DNA from: Flavobacterium notoginsengisoli
GTDB taxonomy: Bacteria; Bacteroidota; Bacteroidia; Flavobacteriales; Flavobacteriaceae
Direction of reading: 5' to 3'
DNA length: 64,000 nt
Assembly: GCF_014207905.1 (NCBI RefSeq)
Contig: NZ_JACHLB010000012.1
Coordinates: 1-64,000, forward strand
The notes below the pieces were generated by a model. The model searched no databases, was not told the origin of the DNA, and saw only the letters and a program-made list of their open reading frames with translations. Of the stretch, positions 1 through 9,879 are shown piece by piece (positions within the stretch are counted from its first letter, which is position 1; the number at the start of each line of letters is the position of its first letter). A program made the position numbers and the translations under genes.

Positions 1-49
1 GCCTGCGCAGATGGTACTGCAGTTATGTGGGAGAGTATGTCGTCGCCTT
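1..49 (+). rRNA. rrf: 3' end of 5S rRNA gene (partial)
   Basis: The first bases carry the conserved 3' half of a Bacteroidota 5S rRNA (ATGGTACTGC followed by GTGGGAGAG and GTCGTCGCC), and a strong terminator follows directly. Only the last roughly 50 nt lie in the window, so the rest of an rRNA operon should lie to the left. The exact 3' end is estimated to within a few bases. Confidence 0.85.
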
Positions 50-58
50 TCTTTTTGG

Positions 59-95
59 AATCCTCATCATTTATTTGATGGGGATTTTTTGTTTT
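59..95 (+). terminator. rRNA operon terminator
   Basis: An 11-bp stem (59-69 pairs with 76-86, one G-T wobble) with a short loop is followed by a T-rich tract. It sits about 10 nt after the 5S 3' end, as expected for the intrinsic terminator of an rRNA operon. Confidence 0.85.
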
Positions 96-328
96 ATATC
101 AATTTTGTTGCCTTGTATTTAATTTAAAGAATACTTGGTTTTTCTACGTTAATAAGATTTTAATATGCTATAAATCTTAATAAAAAGAATATCCATAAAT
201 ACGTTTAATATTTTGATATTTAAGAATTAATCTATTTTACTTAAATGGTGTTTTTTACATAATAATCTTTTAGTATTTAACATAAAAAATGTTTAATATT
301 GCGTTTTTCATACTCATCTGATTAATTA
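96..328. other. AT-rich spacer between rRNA operon and sigma factor gene
   Basis: Very AT-rich intergenic DNA with no open frame of note, no RNA gene and no clear TAnnTTTG promoter box. It presumably holds the promoter of the downstream ECF sigma gene, but no match I would defend was seen. Confidence 0.5.
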
Positions 329-898
329 ATGTCTGTTTATAGCAAATATGCTGATTATGTTTTACTAAATCTCCTTAAGGAAGATAATCAGTTGGCTTAT
401 ACGGAAATTTTTGAAAGATACTCCAGAATTCTTGTTAACCATGCTTATAAAATATTAGGTGATCAAGATGAAGCTAATGATGTGGTTCAGGAAGTGCTTT
501 TATCTATTTGGAATAAGCGACATGACTTGGTTATAACAGGATCTCTTTCTTCATACTTGTACAAGGCTACAAAAAACAAAATACTTAACCATATAGCTCA
601 TGAAAAAGTAGTTTCAAGATATGCAGAATCTTTTTCAAACTTTATTGAATCTGATTACGTTTTTGCAGATTCTAAACTGAGAGAAAAGGAATTGGAAGCT
701 ATTATCGAAAAAGAAATTTCTCAACTGCCTGAAAAAATGCGTGAAGTTTTTCTTTTAAGAAAAGTTGAAGAGCTTTCGTATGATGAAATTGCACAGCAAT
801 TAAATATTACAGATAAAACAGCTAAACAACAGGTTTATAATTCATTAAAAATTCTTAGAGAAAAATTAAAATCAATGATGAATGTTTTTGTCTGGTAA
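329..898 (+). CDS. ECF-type RNA polymerase sigma-70 factor (FecI/RpoE-like)
   Basis: This 189-residue protein has sigma region 2 (about residues 22-88, with the DEANDVVQEV helix) and region 4 with its helix-turn-helix (about 128-180, containing LSYDEIAQQLNITDKTAKQQ). The length is normal for the Bacteroidota ECF family. It is followed by a FecR-type anti-sigma gene and an STN-domain SusC, so it most likely directs RNA polymerase to the downstream uptake locus when the outer-membrane transporter senses its ligand. About 196 bp of AT-rich DNA separate it from the anti-sigma gene, so the two may not be strictly co-transcribed. The family is certain; the target genes are inferred from context. 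Confidence 0.93.
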   Translation: MSVYSKYADYVLLNLLKEDNQLAYTEIFERYSRILVNHAYKILGDQDEANDVVQEVLLSIWNKRHDLVITGSLSSYLYKATKNKILNHIAHEKVVSRYAESFSNFIESDYVFADSKLREKELEAIIEKEISQLPEKMREVFLLRKVEELSYDEIAQQLNITDKTAKQQVYNSLKILREKLKSMMNVFVW

Positions 899-1094
899 AT
901 TTTTCTTATCCTTTTTGTTAATTTTTCTTGTAATAATTATTTGTAATTGTCTCATTATTAATGAGAAGCTAATGTTTTGAAGGAAATATTAATTATAAAT
1001 TAATATTTTTTTATTTTTTTTTGCTTTTCATCTATGACAAAAAACATTTCTAACTGTCTTACTTAAAAACAAGACAAAATTTCGTATTGTAATT

Positions 1095-2234
1095 ATGAAT
1101 GAAACTGAATTCCTAGAATTGCTTAAAAAACATCAAAATGATACTTTATCTGATGACGATAAGGATAAACTTGATGCATGGTATTCATACAGAGTATCTA
1201 CAAATAGTAGATCGCTAAATGAATATGAGCTGGAAGATAGTTATGAATATCTGAAAACAAGACTTCCTTTAAAAAAGGATGCGAAAGTAGTTGCTTTATG
1301 GCCTCGTATAGCTGTTGCTGCATCAATAGTAATGCTTTTAGGGGCAGGAATATTCTATTTTTCACAACCAAAAGAAATACCTGTTCAAGTTGTTGAAAAA
1401 ACAATAGATATTGCTCCTGGAGGAAATAAGGGAATTTTAACCCTTTCGAATGGAAAACAAATTGTGCTTTCAGATATATCTTCAAAAGATATTATTGCTA
1501 AAGAAGGTGAAGAAGATGAAGTAACGATTAAAATGGATGCAAATGGAGTTATTACTTATATAATAAATGCAAATGCTGATGTTTCAAAAGAAAATGCTAA
1601 TTTATTCAATACACTTTCAACTCCTACAGGAGGACAATATAATATAGTTTTGGCAGACGGAACAAAAGTCTTCTTAAATGCTGTTTCGTCAATAAAATAT
1701 CCAACTCAATTTAATGGAGATCAAAGAATTGTTGAATTAGATGGTGAGGCGTATTTTGAAGTAGCTAAGAATAAAAATAAACCTTTTATAGTAAAATCTG
1801 TAAATCAGTCTATCGAAGTTTTAGGGACACATTTTAATGTGCATGCGTATGATAACGAGTCTATTATTAAAACTACTTTGTTAGAAGGAAGTGTTGCGAT
1901 TACTTCTAAAAACCAAAAAGTAATTTTAAAACCTGGCCAACAGTCAAATGTATCTGAGAACTTTACTAAGATCTCGGTTAAAGAAGTTGATACTGAAGAA
2001 GCTATTGCTTGGAAAAATGGCCGTTTTAAGTTTGATAACGCTGATTTAAAATCTGTTATGAAACAATTGGAACGTTGGTATGGAATTAAAGTAGAATACC
2101 ATGGTGATGTTTCGGATGTTAGATTTAACGGAGGAACGTTTAGAAATAAAAATTTATCTGAAGTATTAAAAGTACTTGAGCTTAATAATATAAAATTTAA
2201 GACTGAGGGGAAAACAGTTATTGTGTATCCTTAA
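1095..2234 (+). CDS. FecR-family anti-sigma factor
   Basis: This 379-residue protein has a cytoplasmic N-terminal segment, a single membrane helix near residues 66-89 and a periplasmic part. The periplasmic part contains a FecR domain (about 175-270, including GTHFNVHAYD) and a C-terminal DUF4974-type domain (about 310-378). Proteins of this design bind the partner sigma factor at the membrane and contact the STN domain of the TonB-dependent transducer. The neighbouring sigma gene and STN-containing SusC complete that three-part circuit. A hairpin directly after the gene may separate its transcription from that of susC. Confidence 0.93.
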   Translation: MNETEFLELLKKHQNDTLSDDDKDKLDAWYSYRVSTNSRSLNEYELEDSYEYLKTRLPLKKDAKVVALWPRIAVAASIVMLLGAGIFYFSQPKEIPVQVVEKTIDIAPGGNKGILTLSNGKQIVLSDISSKDIIAKEGEEDEVTIKMDANGVITYIINANADVSKENANLFNTLSTPTGGQYNIVLADGTKVFLNAVSSIKYPTQFNGDQRIVELDGEAYFEVAKNKNKPFIVKSVNQSIEVLGTHFNVHAYDNESIIKTTLLEGSVAITSKNQKVILKPGQQSNVSENFTKISVKEVDTEEAIAWKNGRFKFDNADLKSVMKQLERWYGIKVEYHGDVSDVRFNGGTFRNKNLSEVLKVLELNNIKFKTEGKTVIVYP

Positions 2235-2275
2235 ATTTTAGATTTGCCCGATTATATTGATTCTATAAACTAAAA

Positions 2276-2308
2276 AACCAGAGGCAGTTGCGATGCTTCT
2301 GGTTGTTT
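2276..2308 (+). terminator. hairpin between fecR-like gene and susC
   Basis: An 11-bp stem (2276-2286 with 2294-2304, one wobble pair, 7-nt loop) is followed by a short T-containing run. It lies 42 nt after the anti-sigma stop codon and 65 nt before the probable susC start. The T tract is weak, so it may act as an attenuator or processing site rather than a full terminator. Confidence 0.55.
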
Positions 2309-2368
2309 AAAAAGTTTATAGCCAATATAAGTTGTCCACTATTGTTTAACTATAACCAATGTAAATGT

Positions 2369-5300
2369 ATGAAATTAAATTTACAACCAAAAAAACCTTA
2401 CAAAAAACTTAAGAAAAAGATTCCAAGAATTAATTTTTCGAATTATCAATGGATGTTTTGCGCTTTGTTTATGCTTATTTGCAGTTACACGGGGCAAGCA
2501 CAGAATATTTCGATTAATTTCAAAGATGCTCCTCTTGAACGAGTTTTAAAAGAAGTAGCTAAGCAAGCTAATTATGAAGTTTTTTACACTCAAAAACTAC
2601 TAAAAGATTCTAAACCTGTAACGATTAGCGTTAAGAATTCTAGTCTGAATGAAACTTTAAATCAGGTCTTTAAGAATCAAAATTTAAAATACACTCTTAC
2701 CAATCAAACTATTGTAGTAACCGTTTCAAAAGAAGAGGAACGGGGAAACGTATTAATCGATATACGAGGAAAAGTAGTAAATAGTAAAAATGAGCCTTTT
2801 CCTGGTGTATCGGTAACTATTTGGGGTACAAACAGAACTGCTGTAACTGATTTTGACGGTGGTTTTTCTTTCGAAAAAGCGCCTTCAAATGGAATTCTTG
2901 ATTGTTCTGGATTGACTATCGAAAAAAAATCAATTGCCATTAACGGGCGTACTGATTTGACGCTTGTGGTTGAAGATAAAATAGCAGCAATGAAAGAAGT
3001 TGTTGTAACAGGTTTTCAAACTATTTCAAGAAGTAATTTTACCGGTGCAATTACAAAAGTAGATGAAAAAACATTAAACGAAAATATCAATACTAATTTA
3101 TCTAGTGCTCTTGAGGGGCGTGTAGCTGGTTTGATGTTTCAAAAGAATCCTAGTGGTGCAGCGGCTGATAAACCAATATTACGTGGTATGGGAACTTTTT
3201 CTAGCCAAGTAGGCTATAGTCCTCTTTTAGTAATAGATGGTTTGCCAACAGAATTGACTTTAGACGATATTAATCCTTACGATATTGAAAGTGTAGATGT
3301 ATTGAAAGATGCAGCTGCTGCTTCGATCTACGGTTCAAGAGCTGCAAACGGAATTATCGTTTTGACTACTAAAAAAGGAAATGGTAAAATGAAAGTAAGC
3401 ATTAATTCTGATTTCTTTATCGCAGAGAAACCCAATTTAAGGGATATGAATTATGCCTCGACAAGTGATTTAATCGATTTTGAACAAGCAGTTTATAATC
3501 GTGAAAGAGCTAGATTCGCTAATACGGCTACAATGTTCAGCAGCTATGGTGATATTGGAAATAGTAGTATGAAATATTACAGTCCACTTTATCAGCTTAA
3601 TAGAGATTTGGAAGAAGGAGTAATTAATAATGCTGATTACAATTCTACAATTGCTCAATGGAGAAAGAATGACTACAATAAAGATTATCGCGATAATGTG
3701 TGGCAGAATGAATTTAGACAGCGTTACAACATTGCATTTTCTGGAAGTACAAGCAGACAAAATACGTATGTGTCGCTGAATTACGATGAATCTAAAAATC
3801 GTATTAAATATAATAATAGCCGTGCTTTCAATCTGTATGCAAAAAGCAGTTTTCAGTTGAATAACTGGTTAAATGCTACATTTGGAGTAAACGGAACTTA
3901 CAGTAATGATGATGTAACAGATTCAAGCTATAGCAATTATGATATTCAAAAAAGATACGAACGTATTACTGATGACAATGGAAATTTAGTGATTTCTCCA
4001 TTTGTTGGTATTAGTGATGGTTTTACTTCTGGAAGTATCATAAACCCTTATGTAGCAAGAAAAATTTCTACTTTAAGTGGATTTAAATCAACTCAATTTA
4101 ATGTTTTAGATGCACTTAAAGAAGGTATTGAACAGCAAAATTCATTAAGCTTGAGAACTTTTGCCAATGTGAAAGCTAAACTTTGGCAAGGTTTAAGTTT
4201 CAATACGCAATTTCAATACGAAGTAAGGAAAAACGATAATGAGCAATATTATGCTATCGATTCTTACAAAATGCGTATGGCTATAAATTCTTTAACAGGA
4301 TATAATCCAACTACAAACGCTTATACTTATGTAGATGGATTTTCAACTGGAGGAAGATACAAACAATATAGCAGTCAGGCGAGTAACTACTCTTTTAGAA
4401 ATCAATTAGATTTTAATCAAGATTTTGCTGATGGAAAACATTCTATTAATGCTTTGGCTGGTTTTGAAATGCGTGAAACATTCGTACCAAGATCTATTGA
4501 GCAATTAAGATACGGTTATGATCCAGTTACTTTGAGTTCTGCTGTACTTAACAATCTTGCTTTAAGCCAAACTGGAGTTTCTAGCTATATTTATGGAAAC
4601 AACCGTACGTTGTCTGCATTGTCAAGAACACAGCAGGAGATTTTACACCGCTATTTTTCAGTTTTTAGTACTGCGAGCTACACTTATTTATCTAAGTATA
4701 ACATTACAGGAAGTTACCGTGTTGATAGAGCTGACTTGTTTGGAGTAGATCCAAAGTATAAAAATCGTCCTTTATGGTCTACAGGTTTAGGTTGGAATGT
4801 TAGCAACGAAGATTTCATGAAAGAAGTAAAATGGGTAAGTATGCTTAAGTTAAGAGCTACTTATGGTATTAACGGAAATATTGATCAATCTACAACGCCA
4901 TATATTACAGCTACAAGAAGAAATGATAACTTGTATCAATCTCTTCAATATACCAATATTACGGCACAACCAAATCCGATGTTAAGATGGGAAAAAACTC
5001 AAAGTACCAATTTAGGTCTAGATTATAGTTTGTTTCGTGCGAAGTTAAATGGTAGTATAGATGTCTATCGTAAATACAGTAGCGATTTGCTTGCTACAAC
5101 AGATTTGGATCCTACAGTTGGGGCATTAACTAGAAGAATTAATGCAGGAGCATTATTAAATAAAGGAATCGAACTTAGCGCCGGTTCTGAATGGTACAAT
5201 AACGGCGATTTTCGTGTGGCTTCTAATTTAGTTTTTGCGTTTAATAAAACTACAGTTAAAAAAGTTACAAGAGCTCAATCTTCTGCTTCTGTTTATGTGG

Positions 5301-6004
5301 CTTCACCTGCAGATTATTTCAGAGAAAATGAAGCATATAATAGTTTGTATGCTTACAAATATGGAGGAATGGAGAACGGATATCCATATGTTTTAGATGA
5401 GAATGGAAATCCATCAATCACTTTTGATGCTAACGGAAATCCAGTTTCGACTTCAATCAAAACAGTTACAAATCCTGATGCTTTGGTAAATATGGGAAGT
5501 TTAATTCCAACTTATACAGGTTCATTTTCACAACGATTTTCATATAAACAATTCGATTTAAATTTCTTATTTGTTTTCTCAGGAGGAAATGTAATGCGTA
5601 AAGAAACTATGGATTTAGGGTCTGATTTAGTTAACCTTTCCGGTATTGCAGATCGATACACAGATACAAATAGAAATGAAAACACTCGTTTATACGTAGA
5701 TTTTGACGAAAGCATTAGAAACTATGCTGCAACCATTAGCAGTCAATGGAGAAATTCAAGCGCCAATGTTGTAGACGGCGATTACATTAAACTTAGAAAT
5801 ATTTCATTAGGTTATAATTTACCAAAAGCTTTTGCAACCAAAATTAAAATGGTTTCTGCCAAATTTACTTTTCAGGTAAATAATCTTTGGTACTGGAGTG
5901 CTGCTGGAAATCATATTGATCCAGAAGTTTATACTGCAAATTCAGGAACACGTAATTTACCATCGCCAAGAACTTATTTGTTTGGCTTTAACCTTACTCT
6001 TTAA
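2369..6004 (+). CDS. SusC/RagA-family TonB-linked outer membrane transporter with STN domain
   Basis: From the ATG at 2369 this is a 1211-residue protein. I prefer that start because the frame upstream opens only at a TTG inside a hairpin and would add an unlikely leader. A long signal anchor ends near residue 45. It is followed by an STN signalling domain (about 46-118), a carboxypeptidase-regulatory-like domain (about 128-200, FPGVSVTIWGT), a plug beginning MKEVVVTGFQ, and a 22-strand-type barrel ending in the aromatic-rich C-terminus. It imports a ligand captured by the SusD lipoprotein encoded 3 bp downstream and signals through FecR to the ECF sigma factor. The adjacent metalloprotease suggests a peptide or protein-derived ligand; this is inference. 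Confidence 0.93.
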   Translation: MKLNLQPKKPYKKLKKKIPRINFSNYQWMFCALFMLICSYTGQAQNISINFKDAPLERVLKEVAKQANYEVFYTQKLLKDSKPVTISVKNSSLNETLNQVFKNQNLKYTLTNQTIVVTVSKEEERGNVLIDIRGKVVNSKNEPFPGVSVTIWGTNRTAVTDFDGGFSFEKAPSNGILDCSGLTIEKKSIAINGRTDLTLVVEDKIAAMKEVVVTGFQTISRSNFTGAITKVDEKTLNENINTNLSSALEGRVAGLMFQKNPSGAAADKPILRGMGTFSSQVGYSPLLVIDGLPTELTLDDINPYDIESVDVLKDAAAASIYGSRAANGIIVLTTKKGNGKMKVSINSDFFIAEKPNLRDMNYASTSDLIDFEQAVYNRERARFANTATMFSSYGDIGNSSMKYYSPLYQLNRDLEEGVINNADYNSTIAQWRKNDYNKDYRDNVWQNEFRQRYNIAFSGSTSRQNTYVSLNYDESKNRIKYNNSRAFNLYAKSSFQLNNWLNATFGVNGTYSNDDVTDSSYSNYDIQKRYERITDDNGNLVISPFVGISDGFTSGSIINPYVARKISTLSGFKSTQFNVLDALKEGIEQQNSLSLRTFANVKAKLWQGLSFNTQFQYEVRKNDNEQYYAIDSYKMRMAINSLTGYNPTTNAYTYVDGFSTGGRYKQYSSQASNYSFRNQLDFNQDFADGKHSINALAGFEMRETFVPRSIEQLRYGYDPVTLSSAVLNNLALSQTGVSSYIYGNNRTLSALSRTQQEILHRYFSVFSTASYTYLSKYNITGSYRVDRADLFGVDPKYKNRPLWSTGLGWNVSNEDFMKEVKWVSMLKLRATYGINGNIDQSTTPYITATRRNDNLYQSLQYTNITAQPNPMLRWEKTQSTNLGLDYSLFRAKLNGSIDVYRKYSSDLLATTDLDPTVGALTRRINAGALLNKGIELSAGSEWYNNGDFRVASNLVFAFNKTTVKKVTRAQSSASVYVASPADYFRENEAYNSLYAYKYGGMENGYPYVLDENGNPSITFDANGNPVSTSIKTVTNPDALVNMGSLIPTYTGSFSQRFSYKQFDLNFLFVFSGGNVMRKETMDLGSDLVNLSGIADRYTDTNRNENTRLYVDFDESIRNYAATISSQWRNSSANVVDGDYIKLRNISLGYNLPKAFATKIKMVSAKFTFQVNNLWYWSAAGNHIDPEVYTANSGTRNLPSPRTYLFGFNLTL

Positions 6005-6007
6005 AAA

Positions 6008-7432
6008 ATGAAAAAGATATATATAAAACTAATTTCTCTTATGATGTTGTCTGTAACATCATGTGAAGATTATACAGATGTGACGCCAAAAGGAGCTCTG
6101 GTAATTGAAACTCCTCAACAATTTCTTGAATTGGTGTCTTTACCAGGTAGAGGATATCCAATCAATAATTTTCAATATTTATCTGATGATCAATGGATGA
6201 GAGAAGCCAATGTAATTGGAAGAACTCCTAACATCGATATTATCAATTTTACTTTTGATGAAAGTGTAGATCGCGTTTCTTTACTTACTGGTTCAAGTTT
6301 TTACAATCAAGCTTACACCTATATCAACAGATGGAATACAATTATTTCTTTAGTTGACAATAGTAAAGGAGATGAAAGCATCAAACAATTAGCGAAAGCT
6401 GAAGCTAAAATTTATAGAGCATATGATCACTTTTTATTGATAAATACATACGCTAAAGGCTACGATCCGCAGACTGCAGCTACCGATGGAGGTATTTGCA
6501 TTATGGATAAATTTGATTTAGAAGCACAACCAGCAAAATCTACTGTTGCTCAGGTTTATAATTTTATTCAAAAAGATATTGAAGATGCATTGCCGTATCT
6601 TAAAGAAAAACCACTAGATGTTTACCATCCATCATTAGCGTTTGCTTATGCTTTTAAAGCTAAAGTGCATTTGTTTAAACGCGAAATTGCTCAAGCACAA
6701 GCTGCTGCAGAAAAATCTTTAACTTATAATAATCAGATATTTGATTTGGTTGCTTATAATGCAAAAGGCGGACCAACAGCACTTGCTGTTCCAGCAGCTG
6801 ATAATGTAGAAGTTTTGAGTTATATGTATATGACTGGTTATAATGAAATGAACTTCGCTCAAAGCTACATCATAAGTCCAGAATTGAGAACTCTTTTCGG
6901 AACTAACGACGCACGTTTTAATTTGTTTTTTAATTCAACAAGTACAACCAATTTAGACATAGGCTCAGGCACGGCTTATTGGGGAACGCAATACACCAGA
7001 TTCTTTTATCCAACAGTTGGAATGAAAACGCCTGAAGTATATTTAATCTTAGCAGAATGTTATGCGAGAGATAATAAATTTGCCGAAGCAGTTGATATTT
7101 TAAATAAGTTAAGAGCAAAACGTATTTTATCTGGTACTGTAAATTTAACTGTTCCTGCAACAAGAAAAGAAACAATGGAACTTGTTATAAATGAGCGTAG
7201 AAAAGAATTGCTTTTAGGATTTAATCGTTTCTTTGATTTGAAGAGATTAAACACTGAAACTGAGTACGCAAAAACAATTACGAGAGTATTTCCAATCGTT
7301 AATAAAACCGTTCCGCAAAAGACGTACACATTACAGCCTAATTCAAGATTGTACATTATTCCGTTTCCTTTGAACGCATTAACGAAGAATCCAAAACTTA
7401 CCCTAAATACGGACGAAAAAGTTCCGTTTTAA
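6008..7432 (+). CDS. RagB/SusD-family nutrient-binding outer membrane lipoprotein
   Basis: This 474-residue protein starts with a lipoprotein signal whose acceptor is Cys19 (SVTSC). It has the helical TPR-like core of SusD proteins and a C-terminal stretch typical of the family (about 335-375, TPEVYLILAECYARD, then NKLRAKRI). SusD proteins form the lid over the SusC barrel and bind the extracellular substrate. The 3-bp gap to susC and 5-bp gap to the protease gene indicate one transcript. Confidence 0.93.
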   Translation: MKKIYIKLISLMMLSVTSCEDYTDVTPKGALVIETPQQFLELVSLPGRGYPINNFQYLSDDQWMREANVIGRTPNIDIINFTFDESVDRVSLLTGSSFYNQAYTYINRWNTIISLVDNSKGDESIKQLAKAEAKIYRAYDHFLLINTYAKGYDPQTAATDGGICIMDKFDLEAQPAKSTVAQVYNFIQKDIEDALPYLKEKPLDVYHPSLAFAYAFKAKVHLFKREIAQAQAAAEKSLTYNNQIFDLVAYNAKGGPTALAVPAADNVEVLSYMYMTGYNEMNFAQSYIISPELRTLFGTNDARFNLFFNSTSTTNLDIGSGTAYWGTQYTRFFYPTVGMKTPEVYLILAECYARDNKFAEAVDILNKLRAKRILSGTVNLTVPATRKETMELVINERRKELLLGFNRFFDLKRLNTETEYAKTITRVFPIVNKTVPQKTYTLQPNSRLYIIPFPLNALTKNPKLTLNTDEKVPF

Positions 7433-7437
7433 TTCCA

Positions 7438-9879
7438 ATGAAAAAAATAATATTAATGTTGATCATGCTGACTGTTGGAAGTCAGCATGGTTTTGCTCAA
7501 ACTCCAGAAAAAAAAGCCGACAGTACAAGTACTACTCAGCCAAAAGGCATGCAGGCTTACAATAAAGTAATCACAGATAAAGCAATCAATAAGTCAGGTC
7601 TTTTTACGATTAGTCAGGTTGATACTAAATATTACTTTCAAATTCCAGATACTTTGTTTAATCGATATATGCTGGTAGTAACTCGATATTTGTCTACTCC
7701 TGAAGGAATGGGAATTTTTGGTGGAGAAAAAGCAAACGAACAAACCATTTATTTTGAGAAAGGATCTAACAACACCGTTTATTTAAGATCATTGCAATAC
7801 AAGCAAGATGTTCGTTCTGCCGATTCAATGCTGGCAAAAGCATTGGCAGGAAGTAACGAAAATCCAATTGTAGCTGCTTTTCCAATTAAAACAACAAATC
7901 CAGATACAGGAAGTGTTGTGGTTGATGTAACCGATGCTTTCAAAAAAGATAATGCAATGTTTTCTATCGGAAGCACAGAGAAAACAGAAAAAAAGTTAAG
8001 TTCTCTTGCTGACGATAAATCGTTTATTGAAACAATAGATACATATCCAATAAACATTGAAGTAAAAACAACAAAAACGTATACAAGTTCTACAGCAAGT
8101 AGCGGAAGTATCACTTTGAGATTGAATACCTCAATTGTACTTCTTCCAAAAACTCCAATGCGCAAGCGCTTTTTTGATGAAAGAGTAGGGTATTTTGCTA
8201 ACAAATATGTTCTGTTTGATGATGATGAACAAAGCGCACAGAAAAAATTTATTGTTCAGCGTTATCGTTTAGAGCCTAAAGATCAGGATGTTAAAAAATA
8301 CCTGAGAGGCGAATTAGTTGAGCCAAAGAAACAAATTGTTTATTATATCGATCCTGCAACTCCTAAAAAATGGAGACCTTATTTAATTGCAGGTATCAAC
8401 GATTGGCAAAAAGCTTTTGAAGCTGCTGGTTTCAAAAATGCGATTGTAGGTAAAGAATGGCCAGAAGATGATAAAACTATGAGTTTAGAAGATGCAAGAT
8501 ATTCTGTAGTTAGATATTTAGCTTCTGAAACACCAAATGCTTACGGACCAAGAATAAGCGATCCGCGAAGTGGAGAAATTATGGAAAGCCACGTTGGTTG
8601 GTATCATAATGTGATGAAATTAGTACAAAGATGGTACATGATTCAAGCTGGACCATTAGATCCAAAAGCTAGAAAAATGCATTTAGAAGATGAATTAATG
8701 GGGCAATTAATTCGTTTTGTTTCTTCGCATGAAATTGGACATACAATTGGTCTGCGTCACAATATGGGAGCGAGCAGCGCTACTCCTGTAGAAAAACTTC
8801 GTGATAAAAAATGGGTAGAAGCAAATGGCCATACGGTTTCTATTATGGATTATGCTCGTTTTAATTATGTAGCACAACCAGAAGATAATATTAGTTCAAA
8901 AGGAATTTATCCACGAATCGGGATGTATGACAAATGGGCTGTAAAATGGGGTTATACGTACTTTCCAAATGCAAAAGATGAATTTGAAGAAGAAAAAACG
9001 CTTGCTAAATTAACAACAGATAGTTTAACTGCAAACCCGAAATTATGGTTTGGTGGAGAAGGAAAAGACGAAGATCCTCGTAGTCAATCAGAAGATTTGG
9101 GAGACGATTCAGTAAAGGCGAGCGATTACGGAATTAAAAACCTAAAACGAGTAGTTCCAAATTTGATTCAGTGGACGTATCAGCCAAATGATGCTTATGA
9201 CAATTTAGCGGATATGCATAAAGCAGTTGTATTGCAATATGGCCGCTATTTGTATCATGTATTGAAAAATATTGGTAATAATTATGTAACCAAAAGAACT
9301 GTTGATGAAAAAGGCATAGTATATCAACCAATTCCAAAAGCAAAAGTAAAAGCAGCGATTGATTACGTTGGAAGACAATTGTTTGTAGCTCCTTTGTGGA
9401 TGTATCCAACAGAAATTGAACAGCTTATTCCGTTAAAAACAGCAGACCAAATATCAGATCAGCAGAATCAGGTTTTAAATATGCTTTTAAGCTCTGGAAT
9501 GCTTTATAATATTAGCTTAAAAGCGATACAGTTTGAAGGAGCTTATACAGTTCCAGAATTTTTAAATGATTTACAGCAGACGGTTTGGGTAAAATTCAGC
9601 GGAGATGAAAAACAAGATTTTTACAGAAGAAGCCTTGAGCGTTCTTACATTGAAAAATTAGGAATGCTTTTATTGCCAAAAGAATTAGAGCCTGGAAAAG
9701 CAGCAAATACAGCACAACGTAGTGATGTGAATTTATACGGAAAACAACATCTTTTAAAATTAAAAGAAGATATTAAAAAGCTTATGAATGGAGCAACAGG
9801 ATTAAGCAAAGATCATTACGAAAGCATTTTGAGCGACATCGAAAAAATTATTACAAAATTAGATAAACCTACATCATGA
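7438..9879 (+). CDS. secreted zinc metalloprotease (DUF5117/DUF5118/DUF4953 type)
   Basis: This 813-residue protein has a signal peptide ending near residue 21, the DUF5118/DUF5117 N-terminal half, and a zincin domain. The extended zinc motif HEIGHTIGLRH lies at about 431-441, with a likely Met-turn (SIMDYARFNYV) near residue 467. These features match a metzincin-like family common in Bacteroidota and often encoded with SusC/SusD pairs. It probably cleaves proteins or peptides at the cell surface or in the periplasm to feed the transporter. It overlaps the next gene by 4 bp (ATGA), so the two should be translationally coupled. Confidence 0.9.
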   Translation: MKKIILMLIMLTVGSQHGFAQTPEKKADSTSTTQPKGMQAYNKVITDKAINKSGLFTISQVDTKYYFQIPDTLFNRYMLVVTRYLSTPEGMGIFGGEKANEQTIYFEKGSNNTVYLRSLQYKQDVRSADSMLAKALAGSNENPIVAAFPIKTTNPDTGSVVVDVTDAFKKDNAMFSIGSTEKTEKKLSSLADDKSFIETIDTYPINIEVKTTKTYTSSTASSGSITLRLNTSIVLLPKTPMRKRFFDERVGYFANKYVLFDDDEQSAQKKFIVQRYRLEPKDQDVKKYLRGELVEPKKQIVYYIDPATPKKWRPYLIAGINDWQKAFEAAGFKNAIVGKEWPEDDKTMSLEDARYSVVRYLASETPNAYGPRISDPRSGEIMESHVGWYHNVMKLVQRWYMIQAGPLDPKARKMHLEDELMGQLIRFVSSHEIGHTIGLRHNMGASSATPVEKLRDKKWVEANGHTVSIMDYARFNYVAQPEDNISSKGIYPRIGMYDKWAVKWGYTYFPNAKDEFEEEKTLAKLTTDSLTANPKLWFGGEGKDEDPRSQSEDLGDDSVKASDYGIKNLKRVVPNLIQWTYQPNDAYDNLADMHKAVVLQYGRYLYHVLKNIGNNYVTKRTVDEKGIVYQPIPKAKVKAAIDYVGRQLFVAPLWMYPTEIEQLIPLKTADQISDQQNQVLNMLLSSGMLYNISLKAIQFEGAYTVPEFLNDLQQTVWVKFSGDEKQDFYRRSLERSYIEKLGMLLLPKELEPGKAANTAQRSDVNLYGKQHLLKLKEDIKKLMNGATGLSKDHYESILSDIEKIITKLDKPTS

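Noticed and set aside
2288..2368. Longer N-terminus for the SusC protein from TTG 2288
   Set aside because: It would begin inside the hairpin after fecR and adds no signal sequence; ATG 2369 gives a normal long signal anchor.
3470..3760. Antisense frame inside susC
   Set aside because: No recognisable protein; lies in the barrel-coding region, which has normal codon use on the plus strand.
7779..8204. 141-codon open frame antisense to the metalloprotease gene
   Set aside because: A shadow of the real gene; no domain, promoter or conserved signal, and the sense frame is clearly coding.
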